From Bacteroidales bacterium (GTDB lineage Bacteria; Bacteroidota; Bacteroidia; Bacteroidales; P3), in the NCBI GenBank assembly GCA_031260565.1, contig JAISLH010000037.1, positions 1 to 44,312 of the forward strand: DNA of 44,312 nt. Reading direction: 5' to 3'. The translations under genes were made by a program, and so were the position numbers. A model generated the notes under the pieces. The model worked only from the letters and a program-made list of their open reading frames with translations, did no database searches and was not told the origin of the DNA. Shown one piece after another: positions 1-8,149 of this stretch (position 1 is its first letter; every line of letters begins with the position of its first letter).

Positions 1-177
1 TTTTTCTGATTATTTTTACTAATTTTTATCTCCACTGCCCTTTATTATCTATAAAACAATACTTTATAACTATCGCTTTTTTTCAAATCATTCCACTTTT
101 ATACCTAAATTTAACAAAAAAAACTCCAATTAAGTCCATTTTATCCCTAAAATTAACCCTCGCAATTTTGTATAAAC
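1..177. other. AT-rich non-coding left flank of the prophage remnant
   Basis: Very AT-rich sequence with stops in all frames. I see no gene, RNA or clear promoter here. It begins exactly where the baseplate hub reading frame breaks off, so it probably lies beyond a deletion or insertion joint rather than being phage DNA. Confidence 0.5.
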
Positions 178-597
178 TCAACTTCTTTCTGTGAAGTCAT
201 AATTGCAAGCAATTTTCATTGTACCGTCAATTTGATTAACTATATGAGTAAGCAAATCATTAACCTTTATATTTTTTAATTCAACATCCTTCAGAGACTT
301 GCGAAACTTATACAGGTCGTCTTCACACTCTATTCTTATGCTGTTGTCGTCCGTTTTAATTACATTGACAAAGCCTTCAAACTCCGTTATCAAATCATTA
401 TTATACCCCAATTGTATTTTAACAGCATAGCCTTCTTTTATTTTGCTCTCAATATGCAAAGCCTGATTTATATAGACACCGGGCAAAGTAATAGTAGCTA
501 TGTCGGCAAGGCTTTCAATACTCTTGCGTATTTCTACCTTGTCAATCATTCCAACGAGAAACTCACCTATCTGTATCTTATAATTCATTTCCAACAT
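178..597 (-). pseudogene. Baseplate hub (phage late control D-like), C-terminally truncated
   Basis: The 139 residues read like the first domain of the gpD/late-control-D hub of contractile tails, the trimeric plug between tail tube and spike: a start MNYKIQIGEF, then VEIRKS, ITLPG, LGYNNDL and FEGF. Family hubs known to me are roughly 300 residues or more. Here the frame stops after CNYDF TERS and the DNA becomes non-coding, so the C-terminal two thirds are missing. ATG 597 (or the second ATG at 588) follows the stop of the upstream gene within a few bases, which shows translational coupling. No baseplate wedge, spike or fibre genes follow, so this is the left breakpoint of the remnant. What is seen is the truncation; hub identity rests on family resemblance and gene order. 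Confidence 0.7.
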
Positions 598-598
598 A

Positions 599-1177
599 TC
601 AATTCTCAATTAAAAGTTGTTCAACATCAAAGTCATCACTCACTGCTTTTATGGTGTACATCTGATTTTCTTTACCTTTTGTAAAGGGAAACTCGTAGTC
701 CTCAATAACTATCTTGTCAATGCCAAAGAATGACAGAAATTCGCTTTCAATCAATATTACTTCTCTTGCCTCACACAAAGCTCTTAGCTTGCGTATATCC
801 TCATTTGGCATATTGTGTGAAGAACCCATTAAGACCCCTGCGATATTTACTTCGTAATCGTCCTGTGTCCATAGTTCCTTCACAGAACCTCTTCGGATTT
901 GACCTTTCAGGTCTGCTTTCAACACCTGACGCTTCACAATATTATTTTTACCGCTGACAGAGGCAACGGGGTCAATGGGCAACTTCCAATAATCACCACT
1001 ATCGGACTGCCGTTTAAGTGCTAATGGAACATAGTGAGGTACGCCCTGAAGTTCAGATGCAGGTTTAAGAAACGTATCACTATCAACCTGCTGTATGCCT
1101 GTTTCATTCTGCAGCCAAAATGGAGGCAAGACCATTAAACCATTCTTATTAAAAAATACGTTTATCCCGTTAGCCAT
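599..1177 (-). CDS. Phage tail protein, DUF6046-like
   Basis: A 192-residue protein coded between tape measure and hub, the slot occupied in contractile-tailed phages by the LysM/gp53-type protein joining tube initiator to hub. It resembles, from memory, the DUF6046 proteins of Bacteroidales phages; no catalytic motif is visible. It has short conserved-looking segments (VLKADLKGQI, GVLMGSSHNMP, IEDYEFPFT). Its ATG overlaps the tape-measure stop by 8 bases and its own stop lies next to the hub start, so the three genes are translationally coupled. The C-terminal half (edges such as EVILIESEFLSFFGI) looks like a baseplate-type fold, but that is inference. Confidence 0.65.
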   Translation of the reverse strand: MANGINVFFNKNGLMVLPPFWLQNETGIQQVDSDTFLKPASELQGVPHYVPLALKRQSDSGDYWKLPIDPVASVSGKNNIVKRQVLKADLKGQIRRGSVKELWTQDDYEVNIAGVLMGSSHNMPNEDIRKLRALCEAREVILIESEFLSFFGIDKIVIEDYEFPFTKGKENQMYTIKAVSDDFDVEQLLIEN

Positions 1178-3218
1178 TACTTACTGAATTTTGTGCAATA
1201 TTAAGTGCCTGTAAGACTGCATTAGCAACCTTATCTACGAACGACTGGCTGTTTGGATCAAAGCCACCTTCAAATTTGATGTCCGCAACTTTGCCAACAT
1301 TCATATAGATGTTAGTAGATTTTGTGCCTCCTGTTACGCTTGATGACGCACCCGATGATGCACCACCTGTATTTTTATCACCGCTCAAATCAATATTACC
1401 TTTATTGCCTCCATTGACACTGCTGATTAAGGCATTGTTGGTCGTTGCGGGAACGACCTTTTCCATTAACGATGGCTCTGTATCTGATTTTTTGCTCGTT
1501 ATATTAACCTGATTGAAAGAATTTTTGGCTTTATTGGCATAATCCGCAATCTGTTTTGCACCATCGGTAATGGCTTTCTTTCTATCTTCAACATCTTTGC
1601 TTATCTGTGCAATCATTGCTTGGTTTTCGTTGCTGTCGCCCATTCCGACCGCTTCCTTAAACTTATACCACGCAAGGCGTATCTTGTCAATGCCTATCAT
1701 TATGCCATTAACTAATGTGTTGAAGTAAAACTTCACGCTTTCTACATAAGCTAAAAATGAGTATTTCATAAAATCAACAACAGCACTCCATAGCGTACCC
1801 CAGCCCTCTGTCTTTTTAGCCACAATCACTATGATGGCAACAAGAGCAGCAACAGCCAGTACTATCCAAGTAATAGGTGACGCCCATAACGTAGCGTTAA
1901 AAACAACCTGAATAGCGGTCCATATTTTTGTAGCTTTGGATACCAATCCTTCCCAAAAGTACCACAATCTTAAAGCAATAACTGTTGCGTTTACAGCAAT
2001 CAAAAGTCCTCCAATCACTGCTGTTGCTATAATAACAAGAGGATTGCCTTCTTTTATCTTTGTTATAATCCAAGCTATAGAGCCAACAACATCATTTACG
2101 ACCTTATACACAATACCAAATGTGACAGATATTACATTTGCTATCCCACCAACGAAAGCCTCTATTTGCGACTGATGCTGCTCAAACCAGCTAATTACCG
2201 ATTGAAGTTTCTGAGCCAATAACTCAAACACAGGAAACAACCTTACTTTTATTTCATTATAAAGCTTGCCAACACGTTCCTGCAAATCTCCCATATTATT
2301 GGCATATTGTTTGAGTTTTCCTTCGGGTGTCTGAGCCATCTTCTCGTTCATTCCACCTACTGCTGCTGAGACAACATCAGCTAAAACGGCTGCCCTTTGT
2401 GCTTCATTGCCGTATTTTAGCACTTTCTCTTGAGCTTCTGTAAATGAATAACCATATCTTGATAATGCTCCCACCTGACCGTCCATCACCTTGCCCATCA
2501 TAGTAGCTATACCTACAGCCTGCTCTTGTGAAGCATTTAATCCGTATTGCTGAACAAGCATATCGTTCATCACGGGTATTAAACCTTCTAAAGATGTCGC
2601 TTTGTTCAGATATGTAGCTAATTCTTGCGCTCCCGCTTTCTGCACCTCGTCTCCCACAACACCTAATTGTTGCTGAGCAGAAGTTAAATTAACTATTTTA
2701 TCTATCTCACCTTGAGTAGCATTCATTGTGTTGCCCATCACAATAGCGAGCTTCCTTTCTGCCTCAATTTCTTCTTCCCACGAACCAACAGAACTTTTAA
2801 CATAGCTACCAATCTTGTACATCGCAGTACCAAGCATCAGTAGCGGGTTAGTTACCGCTCCAAGTATGGGTATAGATTGCTTCAAATTGTTAAACCAAGC
2901 CTTAAGCTTACCTCCATTAAGACTTTCCAGTTTTTGGATCTGTTTTTCAAGGTTCTTTGTCTCTATATTTACTCGCCTTATGGCATTGACATTATCGGCA
3001 GGTATCCATTCTTTCTCCGCTTGCAAGGCATCTATCTTTTGGCGCAGAGAGCCAATGCTAACACCGCAATTTTTCATTGTATTACTTGCAGCATCAACCT
3101 TTTTCTCTACGGCAGCCCAAGTACCAAGTTGCTGCTCATTACTAATACCAATTTTAGTGAGCGTACCTGTTATCTGGTCTTTGAGTTGTAGCGTATATTC
3201 AAGGATATTTTCTGCCAT
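1170..3218 (-). CDS. Phage tail tape measure protein
   Basis: A 682-residue protein that sets tail length and is released through the tube during DNA ejection. The N-terminal ~110 residues are helical and coiled-coil-like (VEKKVDAASNTMKN, LRQKIDALQAEKEW). The middle carries the typical tape-measure helical region (PEGKLKQYANNMGDLQERVG, residues ~300-320). Hydrophobic segments lie around residues 390-415 (VIIATAVIGGLLIAV) and 450-470 (WIVLAVAALVAIIVIVA), as in most tape measures. The C-terminal third is Gly/Ser/Asn-rich. At ~1.5 Angstrom per residue the predicted tail is about 100 nm, short for a myovirus but reasonable for Mu-like phages. It lies directly downstream of the tail chaperone locus, with a divergent small gene in between. 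Confidence 0.9.
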   Translation of the reverse strand: MAENILEYTLQLKDQITGTLTKIGISNEQQLGTWAAVEKKVDAASNTMKNCGVSIGSLRQKIDALQAEKEWIPADNVNAIRRVNIETKNLEKQIQKLESLNGGKLKAWFNNLKQSIPILGAVTNPLLMLGTAMYKIGSYVKSSVGSWEEEIEAERKLAIVMGNTMNATQGEIDKIVNLTSAQQQLGVVGDEVQKAGAQELATYLNKATSLEGLIPVMNDMLVQQYGLNASQEQAVGIATMMGKVMDGQVGALSRYGYSFTEAQEKVLKYGNEAQRAAVLADVVSAAVGGMNEKMAQTPEGKLKQYANNMGDLQERVGKLYNEIKVRLFPVFELLAQKLQSVISWFEQHQSQIEAFVGGIANVISVTFGIVYKVVNDVVGSIAWIITKIKEGNPLVIIATAVIGGLLIAVNATVIALRLWYFWEGLVSKATKIWTAIQVVFNATLWASPITWIVLAVAALVAIIVIVAKKTEGWGTLWSAVVDFMKYSFLAYVESVKFYFNTLVNGIMIGIDKIRLAWYKFKEAVGMGDSNENQAMIAQISKDVEDRKKAITDGAKQIADYANKAKNSFNQVNITSKKSDTEPSLMEKVVPATTNNALISSVNGGNKGNIDLSGDKNTGGASSGASSSVTGGTKSTNIYMNVGKVADIKFEGGFDPNSQSFVDKVANAVLQALNIAQNSVSNG

Positions 3219-3233
3219 GTCAATTTTTTTATT

Positions 3234-3241
3234 TACCTTTG
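3234..3241 (+). promoter_or_regulatory. Bacteroidota -7 promoter box TACCTTTG
   Basis: The exact TAnnTTTG box (TACCTTTG) follows a run of T. It lies only 4 nt before the ATG of the small membrane protein at 3246, so the transcript would start at or next to the start codon (leaderless). Confidence 0.65.
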
Positions 3242-3245
3242 CACT

Positions 3246-3533
3246 ATGATTTTGATTTGGATAATTATATTTTCATACTTAATAATTGGTGGGCTATGTC
3301 TGTTATTTAGCGGACTTGTAACCTTTGTAGGAGGAGCTTTCAGAGTTTTTCCAAAACTCGTTGTTTATGCTTTCGCTCCTGTAGTGTTTGTTGCTGCATT
3401 CGTTATGCTGCCATACAAAGTTTTTAATCGTCTTAAAAAAGAGAAGCCAAAGAATGCAAAAATTATTCTTACTTGTGGCATAGTTATTGATATTTCAATG
3501 CTTGCCATAATCTTTATAGGAATTACCCTTTAA
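3246..3533 (+). CDS. Small membrane protein, phage cargo ('moron') candidate
   Basis: A 95-residue protein on the strand opposite the tail operon, inserted between tape measure and chaperone. I do not recognise the family. It has three likely membrane helices (residues ~1-25, 30-55 and 72-95) separated by a basic loop NRLKKEKPKNAK, so it probably sits in the inner membrane. It has its own promoter (TACCTTTG at 3234-3241), is divergent from the tape measure, and converges on the chaperone extension with an 11-nt overlap of 3' ends. Independent promoter, reversed strand and location inside a late operon are the marks of a moron. Superinfection exclusion is a possible role, but that is a guess. 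Confidence 0.6.
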   Translation: MILIWIIIFSYLIIGGLCLLFSGLVTFVGGAFRVFPKLVVYAFAPVVFVAAFVMLPYKVFNRLKKEKPKNAKIILTCGIVIDISMLAIIFIGITL

Positions 3534-3702
3534 TTTTCATTGCTTCGGCTTCCTTTTGCTCCAACCACTCTAACTCCTTATATCTGCTTGCCCATTCAAT
3601 ATCTGATAATTGTTCGGGGTTTGCGATGCTCATATACCTGCGTAACTTGGCATTGATTATGCGTATCCCATCACTCTCATCAACTTCAGCAAGCGTTATA
3701 GC
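3523..3702 (-). CDS. Tail assembly chaperone, -1 frameshift extension (T-like)
   Basis: This frame is entered only by a -1 shift at the A AAA AAG heptamer and adds 59 residues, giving a 154-residue fusion. It reads AITLAEVDESDGIRIINAK, later LSDIEWASRYKELEWLEQ, and ends EAMKIKG. The composition is plainly protein-like (acidic, helical) and no start codon with a plausible leader serves it independently. The order short form, -1 extension, tape measure is the classic arrangement of long-tailed phages. The extension would contact the tape measure while the common part binds tail tube subunits; this is family knowledge. Its last 11 nt overlap the convergent small membrane gene. Confidence 0.8.
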   Translation of the reverse strand, partial: AITLAEVDESDGIRIINAKLRRYMSIANPEQLSDIEWASRYKELEWLEQKEAEAMKIKG

Positions 3703-3986
3703 TTTTTTATCTGAGCCTCCTTAATTTCAATCATTTGGGAAAGCTGCCCTGACACAGATAAAAACAGCCCATCATCCGTTCTTATCTCCTCATCACCCGC
3801 AAGCCAGCATTCACGTAAAATGACCTCATTAAAAGCTAATGGATTGGTTTTGGCACTCTCTGCAGCAAAGCCAAGTTCTGCCCTTGTTGGAACACGCAGA
3901 TAGCAACTCTTGCCATCTACTTCAACACAAAATATTTCCCCGTGCTGTTTTTTCCAATTTTTGATTTGTTCTTCTGTTACTTTCAT
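3696..3986 (-). CDS. Tail assembly chaperone, short (0-frame, gpG-like) product
   Basis: A 96-residue protein just upstream of the tape measure, the position of lambda G/GT-type tail chaperones. The N-terminus is MKVTEEQIKNWKKQHGE and a conserved-looking stretch reads YLRVPTRAELGFA. The last codons are ATA AAA AAG CTA TAA and contain the -1 slippery heptamer A AAA AAG (3708 down to 3702). The downstream -1 frame is open and clearly coding, so this is the short form of a two-product gene. It follows the tail tube gene by 44 bases in the same operon. Such chaperones coat the tape measure during tail assembly. Confidence 0.8.
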   Translation of the reverse strand: MKVTEEQIKNWKKQHGEIFCVEVDGKSCYLRVPTRAELGFAAESAKTNPLAFNEVILRECWLAGDEEIRTDDGLFLSVSGQLSQMIEIKEAQIKKL

Positions 3987-4030
3987 TTTTTGAAATGTTT
4001 TTTTTTGATTACCGATTAACTGATTTTTAA

Positions 4031-4429
4031 TTATCCTTGCCTTATATACAAAAATGGCAGTTCAATAGTGGTACTTTTGTCTCCTTGTCCCCAACCTGTT
4101 TCCTCTTCAGTAAATTCAACTCCATAAAGTATATCTGTCTCCAATGCCAAGCCTCTGTCGCCATAAACCACAGCAATATCAATATTCAAATCCAATATGC
4201 TGCCGCCTCCAAGTTGCTTTAGACCCAGATACTCCGACTGAGTTACCGACATACTGCCATCATAAGTTACGTTGCCCGATTGAATGCTCAACGGCTCATT
4301 TCCCTTACCGTGCAAATGTTCTTTGTCTTTAGAGCGTTTGTACTTTATGCCTCGCAAGCCTATAATATCTCTGCCCGCTGCAATGATTGTAATTTTTGAA
4401 AAGTCAAATTCTTTTCCGTTTATTAACAT
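4031..4429 (-). CDS. Phage tail tube protein
   Basis: A 132-residue protein immediately downstream of the sheath gene (9-base gap), where contractile phages carry the tube (Mu gpM-like). The pattern MLINGKEFDFSKITI, then GLRGIKYKRSKDKEHLHGKG and YDGSMSVTQSEY, matches tail-tube proteins of Bacteroidales Mu-like prophages in layout: a beta-rich fold with a loop after the first hairpin. The start has a strong Shine-Dalgarno (AGGAGGT, a few bases before the ATG). That is unusual in Bacteroidota, whose genes rarely use one, and it points to phage-derived translation signals. Confidence 0.82.
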   Translation of the reverse strand: MLINGKEFDFSKITIIAAGRDIIGLRGIKYKRSKDKEHLHGKGNEPLSIQSGNVTYDGSMSVTQSEYLGLKQLGGGSILDLNIDIAVVYGDRGLALETDILYGVEFTEEETGWGQGDKSTTIELPFLYIRQG

Positions 4430-4438
4430 ATTTACCTC

Positions 4439-5644
4439 CTATTCTGTTGTATAAAAACCAAGTTCTACATTGATATACTTTGCATATCCGAAAGGCTTTA
4501 TCTGCACCTTTACGACGAACGATGACGTTGCGACAACGTTCTGTTCAGGGTTGATATATGCTTTTACACCTTTGTCTTTTGGATTATCAGGATCGCTCCC
4601 CAACTCACCATTGACACCCATATTATTGACAATATCACTTATGATATTTGCCTCCCATGCTTTGGCGAAAGCTGCGGGGATACCGCCTGTTGAGCTTATA
4701 GGCATCTCCTCGTTGACCTTCTCAAGCATAGTTTGGTAAATAATACGATATGCTTTGTCAATAGTTCTGCGGCGAGCAATAGAGCGATAATCGTCTGCCA
4801 CTGCCGTAGCAAGGTTGTCGTCTGAAAAGAAGTAACCTGCCTTGCCCGTGAAGGTACGAAAAGTTATATAACCTTTATCGTTGACACTCTCTACATCTGC
4901 AAGCACGGGGTCTTTGTCGTCAATGAAGATAGTTTGTACCTTCAAAGCACCATCACGCACTCTGCCGATATGTCTTTGGACTGGTGTTGATGCAATACGC
5001 CCTGCCAACAAGCCTATTGCTGCAGACTTCGTGCCGCTTGCAGTATCACCTATCAAAACACCTACTCTGTTATAGTTATTTGTTGAAAGGTCAGCAAGGT
5101 TCGTAATGTTTGCTGTTGCAAAGCCTCTACCTTCCAAAAGGACAAACAAAGGTGCATACAGGCTTGTTGTTGCCCACTCAGCCAACGCCTGTGCGTTGAG
5201 CATTGCTGTCTCAACATCACTGTCCAATCCATTTGTGAGCGTTGGTGTGTACGCAGCAAGGTTACGAAAACTTACTGCAAGACAGCGTAATTTACCCTGT
5301 GCAACCTTGATGAGTTTCTTTGCTCCATTTTCATTGGTTTTGTCGCAGATAGCCGAAGGCAATATCGTATCGGCAAAACCCATAAGCCACAACTCTGCAC
5401 CATCGCCTGCCTGTGCGTAAAACTCCTTAACCTCTTTGTAGATATTGGCATTTACATCTTCTGTATCAGAAGTAATACCCAATTCCACCAAACCATCAAG
5501 GCTGCGCAGAATGTAAGGTGCGAGCAGTGCAAACTTATCGGTAACAGGAGAGCCTGTTATCGCCAAGCCGCAAACGCCGTCCGCATTGGGAGCAACGCTC
5601 CCAAGCGAACCGTTTTTGAAATCTATTTTAACTCGTGGTAACAT
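4439..5644 (-). CDS. Contractile tail sheath protein (DUF2586-like)
   Basis: A 401-residue protein with the sheath layout: a strand-rich N-terminal half (VCGLAITGSP, LGITSD, AELWLMGFAD), a central segment (VGVLIGDTASG, AAIGLLAGRIAS), then a C-terminal domain with YRSIARRRTIDKAYRI and a final beta segment for sheath interlocking (SSFVVKVQIKPFGYAKYINV). This C-terminal pattern is typical of the FluMu/DUF2586 sheath group. The sheath contracts around the tube to push it through the envelope. Order capsid, linker, sheath, tube, chaperone, tape measure supports the call. The frame is intact with no sign of decay. Confidence 0.9.
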   Translation of the reverse strand: MLPRVKIDFKNGSLGSVAPNADGVCGLAITGSPVTDKFALLAPYILRSLDGLVELGITSDTEDVNANIYKEVKEFYAQAGDGAELWLMGFADTILPSAICDKTNENGAKKLIKVAQGKLRCLAVSFRNLAAYTPTLTNGLDSDVETAMLNAQALAEWATTSLYAPLFVLLEGRGFATANITNLADLSTNNYNRVGVLIGDTASGTKSAAIGLLAGRIASTPVQRHIGRVRDGALKVQTIFIDDKDPVLADVESVNDKGYITFRTFTGKAGYFFSDDNLATAVADDYRSIARRRTIDKAYRIIYQTMLEKVNEEMPISSTGGIPAAFAKAWEANIISDIVNNMGVNGELGSDPDNPKDKGVKAYINPEQNVVATSSFVVKVQIKPFGYAKYINVELGFYTTE

Positions 5645-5646
5645 AG

Positions 5647-5916
5647 CTACTTTCTTTTTATAGTTTGTACCTTATCGTCAGTAAGAGTGTGAGCGTGATT
5701 TGAAGCGTCACATTCCGACATAAAAGCCGTCCCGTCAGAAGTGAAATAGAGTATGTCAGCTTGCGGAAAACTTTTGAAAAGTCTTTTTGCTTTTGCCGCT
5801 ATATCTACTTTAACCTCTTTTTGCTTTGCAGCATCTTCCATAGGCATTGCCGTTTCTTCTGCTTGCTTCTGTGCTTCCAAAGCATCCAATTCCTTTTTTG
5901 TTAATTCTTTTGCCAT
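5647..5916 (-). CDS. Small phage structural protein of unknown function
   Basis: An 89-residue protein between capsid and sheath. Residues 1-45 are charged and helical (KELTKKELDALEAQKQAEET). The C-terminal half has a compact pattern FPQADILYFTSDGTAFM followed by ASNHAHTL. A Shine-Dalgarno AAGGAG precedes the ATG. The position suggests a head-tail joining or capsid-associated role, but I cannot assign one. Two bases separate it from the sheath start, so it is translationally coupled. Confidence 0.7.
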   Translation of the reverse strand: MAKELTKKELDALEAQKQAEETAMPMEDAAKQKEVKVDIAAKAKRLFKSFPQADILYFTSDGTAFMSECDASNHAHTLTDDKVQTIKRK

Positions 5917-5933
5917 AGTTTATTTCTCCTTAT

Positions 5934-6983
5934 TTATGATGCAACAACATTTGACACTATTGCTGCTAATGCCTCATTCTTAAGCGGCAAGCAGATAAAG
6001 TAATGTCTCAAGTTGTAAAGATTCTGCTGATTTTCTGGGTTGGTTTTTGCCTCTGATAAATAAGATTTTGTTGAGCCTGTTGCTCTCATCATTCGTCGTG
6101 CATAGTACGCAATAGACGCCATTCTGTCCGTACCTGTGTCTGGAATCGCCCCATAAGCCAACTTCGTTTTGTTTGCAACTGTATAATAAGGGCAATCTAC
6201 ATACTCATAAATCTCAAAGCTGTACATATTAGCAATCTTACCTGTCGTATAGTTATTATACTGCTGAGCAAACTCTCGGTCTTCCAAAAGTAAATCCTGA
6301 ACGTGATCCGGGCAAAGAACCAATATACGTTCTGTCAATGGTATTTTTTGAATATCAAACTGCTTTTTCAAAGCAATGATGTCAGCTGTTGTAATCTTTT
6401 TTCGCGTTCCGTCATCGGAGTTCGCTCCGCTTGTCAATACCACAGGTGTCAATGTCGCATTAGACGCAGGTGCAAGTGAATGCAATGCCTTCCTATACTT
6501 CGTTTCATCTACCACGTCTCTGTGTCGCTCAATCACCGATGCCATTTTGTCGTAAGAAAGAGCATAAATCTCATCGTCAGTTACTCTTGTTGGTTTCGTC
6601 TGATACTTGTCTAACGACACTACCTTATCTGCATCTGTTAAGTTCTCTATTGCCAAAGGGTAGGTCGTGTTGTTAATAAGAACTGTCGGGTCTCCACCAA
6701 TATTTACAAAATGTATAACATCGTTTTCGGCATATTGGTCATAAGACCTTATCCTGTTTAACCACCCTATACTTTCTATTGACGTACGGAAAGCCTTAAT
6801 TGTCTCGCCTGTCCATATCTCCGTATAAACAGTTGCATGCAAGCCACCGCCAAGAGGCATTACCGCTCCAACTACATTCAATCCTATTGCTCCCGCAACA
6901 GGCGGAAGTCCTGCGATGGCAGCCAACGTGCCACCAACAAATGCGTTTATTATAAACGCAAATAAAAACATTAATTTCTTCAT
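5934..6983 (-). CDS. Phage major capsid protein
   Basis: A 349-residue protein directly downstream of the fused protease/scaffold gene (15-base gap), where the major coat protein is expected. The first ~45 residues are hydrophobic and glycine-rich (LFAFIINAFVGGT, GLNVVGAVMPLGGG). The rest looks like an HK97-type fold: an E-loop-like region around residues 50-110, then ADIIALKKQFDIQKIP and ERILVLCPDHVQDLLLED, as in P-domain/spine helices of capsid proteins. The hydrophobic start is odd for a cytoplasmic shell protein and could be cleaved by the adjacent protease. Identity rests mostly on order and size. Confidence 0.8.
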   Translation of the reverse strand: MKKLMFLFAFIINAFVGGTLAAIAGLPPVAGAIGLNVVGAVMPLGGGLHATVYTEIWTGETIKAFRTSIESIGWLNRIRSYDQYAENDVIHFVNIGGDPTVLINNTTYPLAIENLTDADKVVSLDKYQTKPTRVTDDEIYALSYDKMASVIERHRDVVDETKYRKALHSLAPASNATLTPVVLTSGANSDDGTRKKITTADIIALKKQFDIQKIPLTERILVLCPDHVQDLLLEDREFAQQYNNYTTGKIANMYSFEIYEYVDCPYYTVANKTKLAYGAIPDTGTDRMASIAYYARRMMRATGSTKSYLSEAKTNPENQQNLYNLRHYFICLPLKNEALAAIVSNVVAS

Positions 6984-6998
6984 TTTTTTCTCTTTTTT

Positions 6999-7985
6999 TT
7001 AAATCTCACATTCTTTTCCGTATTCTGCCTTATACAGTTTTGCATACTCGGCAAAATTCTCTTTTCTCAATGCCACAAGTTCGCCTTCTGGGACTTCTGA
7101 GAGCTTGCTGTAAGTCTTCGGTGTTCCGCCAGGTGTTGCTGTCTGTTGATTGATTGTTTCCGATGGTTTGCCCGGTACCGAAAGCATTGCCAATGTTTGT
7201 TGTAATGCGGCTAAGCCCATTGTCTTGCCCATCTGAATAAAGTGTTCCCGCTTGTCAGCTGTTATCTTACTGCAAGCGATAGCCCCATTGACCTCTTGTT
7301 CAATGGCTGCTGTCATTTGTCTTTCCTGTTCTTTACGAAGTTCAATAGCCTCGCCATTCTCTCTTTGAAGGCTCATAATCTTCGCAAGAACATCGGACTC
7401 TGTAGCCGTAGCCGCGAGTCCTAATGCTAATGCAATTTTTTCCATTTGATTTTTGTTTGTTTGTTCTGTTTTATTTTGATTTATTTTATTTGTATTCTCC
7501 AAGTTTAAAAAGTCCAAAGACTGCGAAGTCGCCGCAAGATTTATCGTTCTGTCTTCTTTATATAATGCCAATGCATCGTCGTTCGCTCCTATATCAACTA
7601 TGGACACTTCTATCAACTTTGTTTTCGTAAGGGTCTTCCGCGTCTGTCCCGGCAAAAGATACTGCATATCGGAACTCTCCTCTACTATCTCCAAGCCTGC
7701 CGACATCATCCTTAAAATGCCTTTGTCCCATTTCTTTTTCAACTTCAAAGCGAACTCATCGTCCTCGTCAAAAACAGGTGTGCCAATAAGCTTATCTCCA
7801 TCAATACGCAAATTATCAATCGTACCGATAGGCTGCACCTCGTCAGTAGACCCTCTCCATACACGATTGTGCATCCATAGCATTATAGGGTTCTTTCTGT
7901 ACTGCTCAAGGTCTATCCCTTCGGTCAGAACTCGTGTTCCGTAACTGTTTAAACTACTCGTTGATATTACCGCTTCTTTTGGCAT
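6999..7985 (-). CDS. HK97/Mu-type prohead protease fused to scaffold (Mu gpI-like)
   Basis: A 328-residue protein. Residues ~1-140 are an HK97-family prohead protease with His39 (IMLWMHNRV), Ser95 (RMMSAGLEI) and Glu126 (KLIEVSIVDIGAN) in the expected order of the catalytic triad. Residues ~145-180 form a linker. From Met181 (MEKIALALGL, codon at 7445) a helical scaffold domain runs to the end, as in Mu gpI, where the scaffold is also made from an internal start (gpZ); the same nested start is plausible here. First gene of the leftward operon, with a TACTTTTG promoter box at 8018-8025. The protease matures scaffold and capsid inside the prohead. All catalytic residues are present. Confidence 0.88.
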   Translation of the reverse strand: MPKEAVISTSSLNSYGTRVLTEGIDLEQYRKNPIMLWMHNRVWRGSTDEVQPIGTIDNLRIDGDKLIGTPVFDEDDEFALKLKKKWDKGILRMMSAGLEIVEESSDMQYLLPGQTRKTLTKTKLIEVSIVDIGANDDALALYKEDRTINLAATSQSLDFLNLENTNKINQNKTEQTNKNQMEKIALALGLAATATESDVLAKIMSLQRENGEAIELRKEQERQMTAAIEQEVNGAIACSKITADKREHFIQMGKTMGLAALQQTLAMLSVPGKPSETINQQTATPGGTPKTYSKLSEVPEGELVALRKENFAEYAKLYKAEYGKECEI

Positions 7986-8017
7986 TGTTTATTCAATTTT
8001 TATTCATTTTGAAAGTG

Positions 8018-8025
8018 CAAAAGTA
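8018..8025 (-). promoter_or_regulatory. -7 promoter box for the leftward phage operon
   Basis: The minus strand reads TACTTTTG (TAnnTTTG consensus), about 33 bases upstream of the protease/scaffold ATG. It forms a divergent promoter pair with the rightward box at 8120-8127. Confidence 0.6.
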
Positions 8026-8119
8026 CAGCCACTTACAACGCTGCCCAAATTTTTGTACAACCCTTAAAATAAATATTCTAACCCTTTTGCAAATCCTTGT
8101 TCAGAATAAGAAGTGGTTG

Positions 8120-8127
8120 TAATTTTG
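8120..8127 (+). promoter_or_regulatory. -7 promoter box for the rightward phage genes
   Basis: TAATTTTG matches TAnnTTTG and lies 22 bases before the ATG at 8150. The 7986-8149 spacer thus carries two back-to-back promoters. Confidence 0.6.
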
Positions 8128-8149
8128 CAGCTCATTTATTATTATTATT

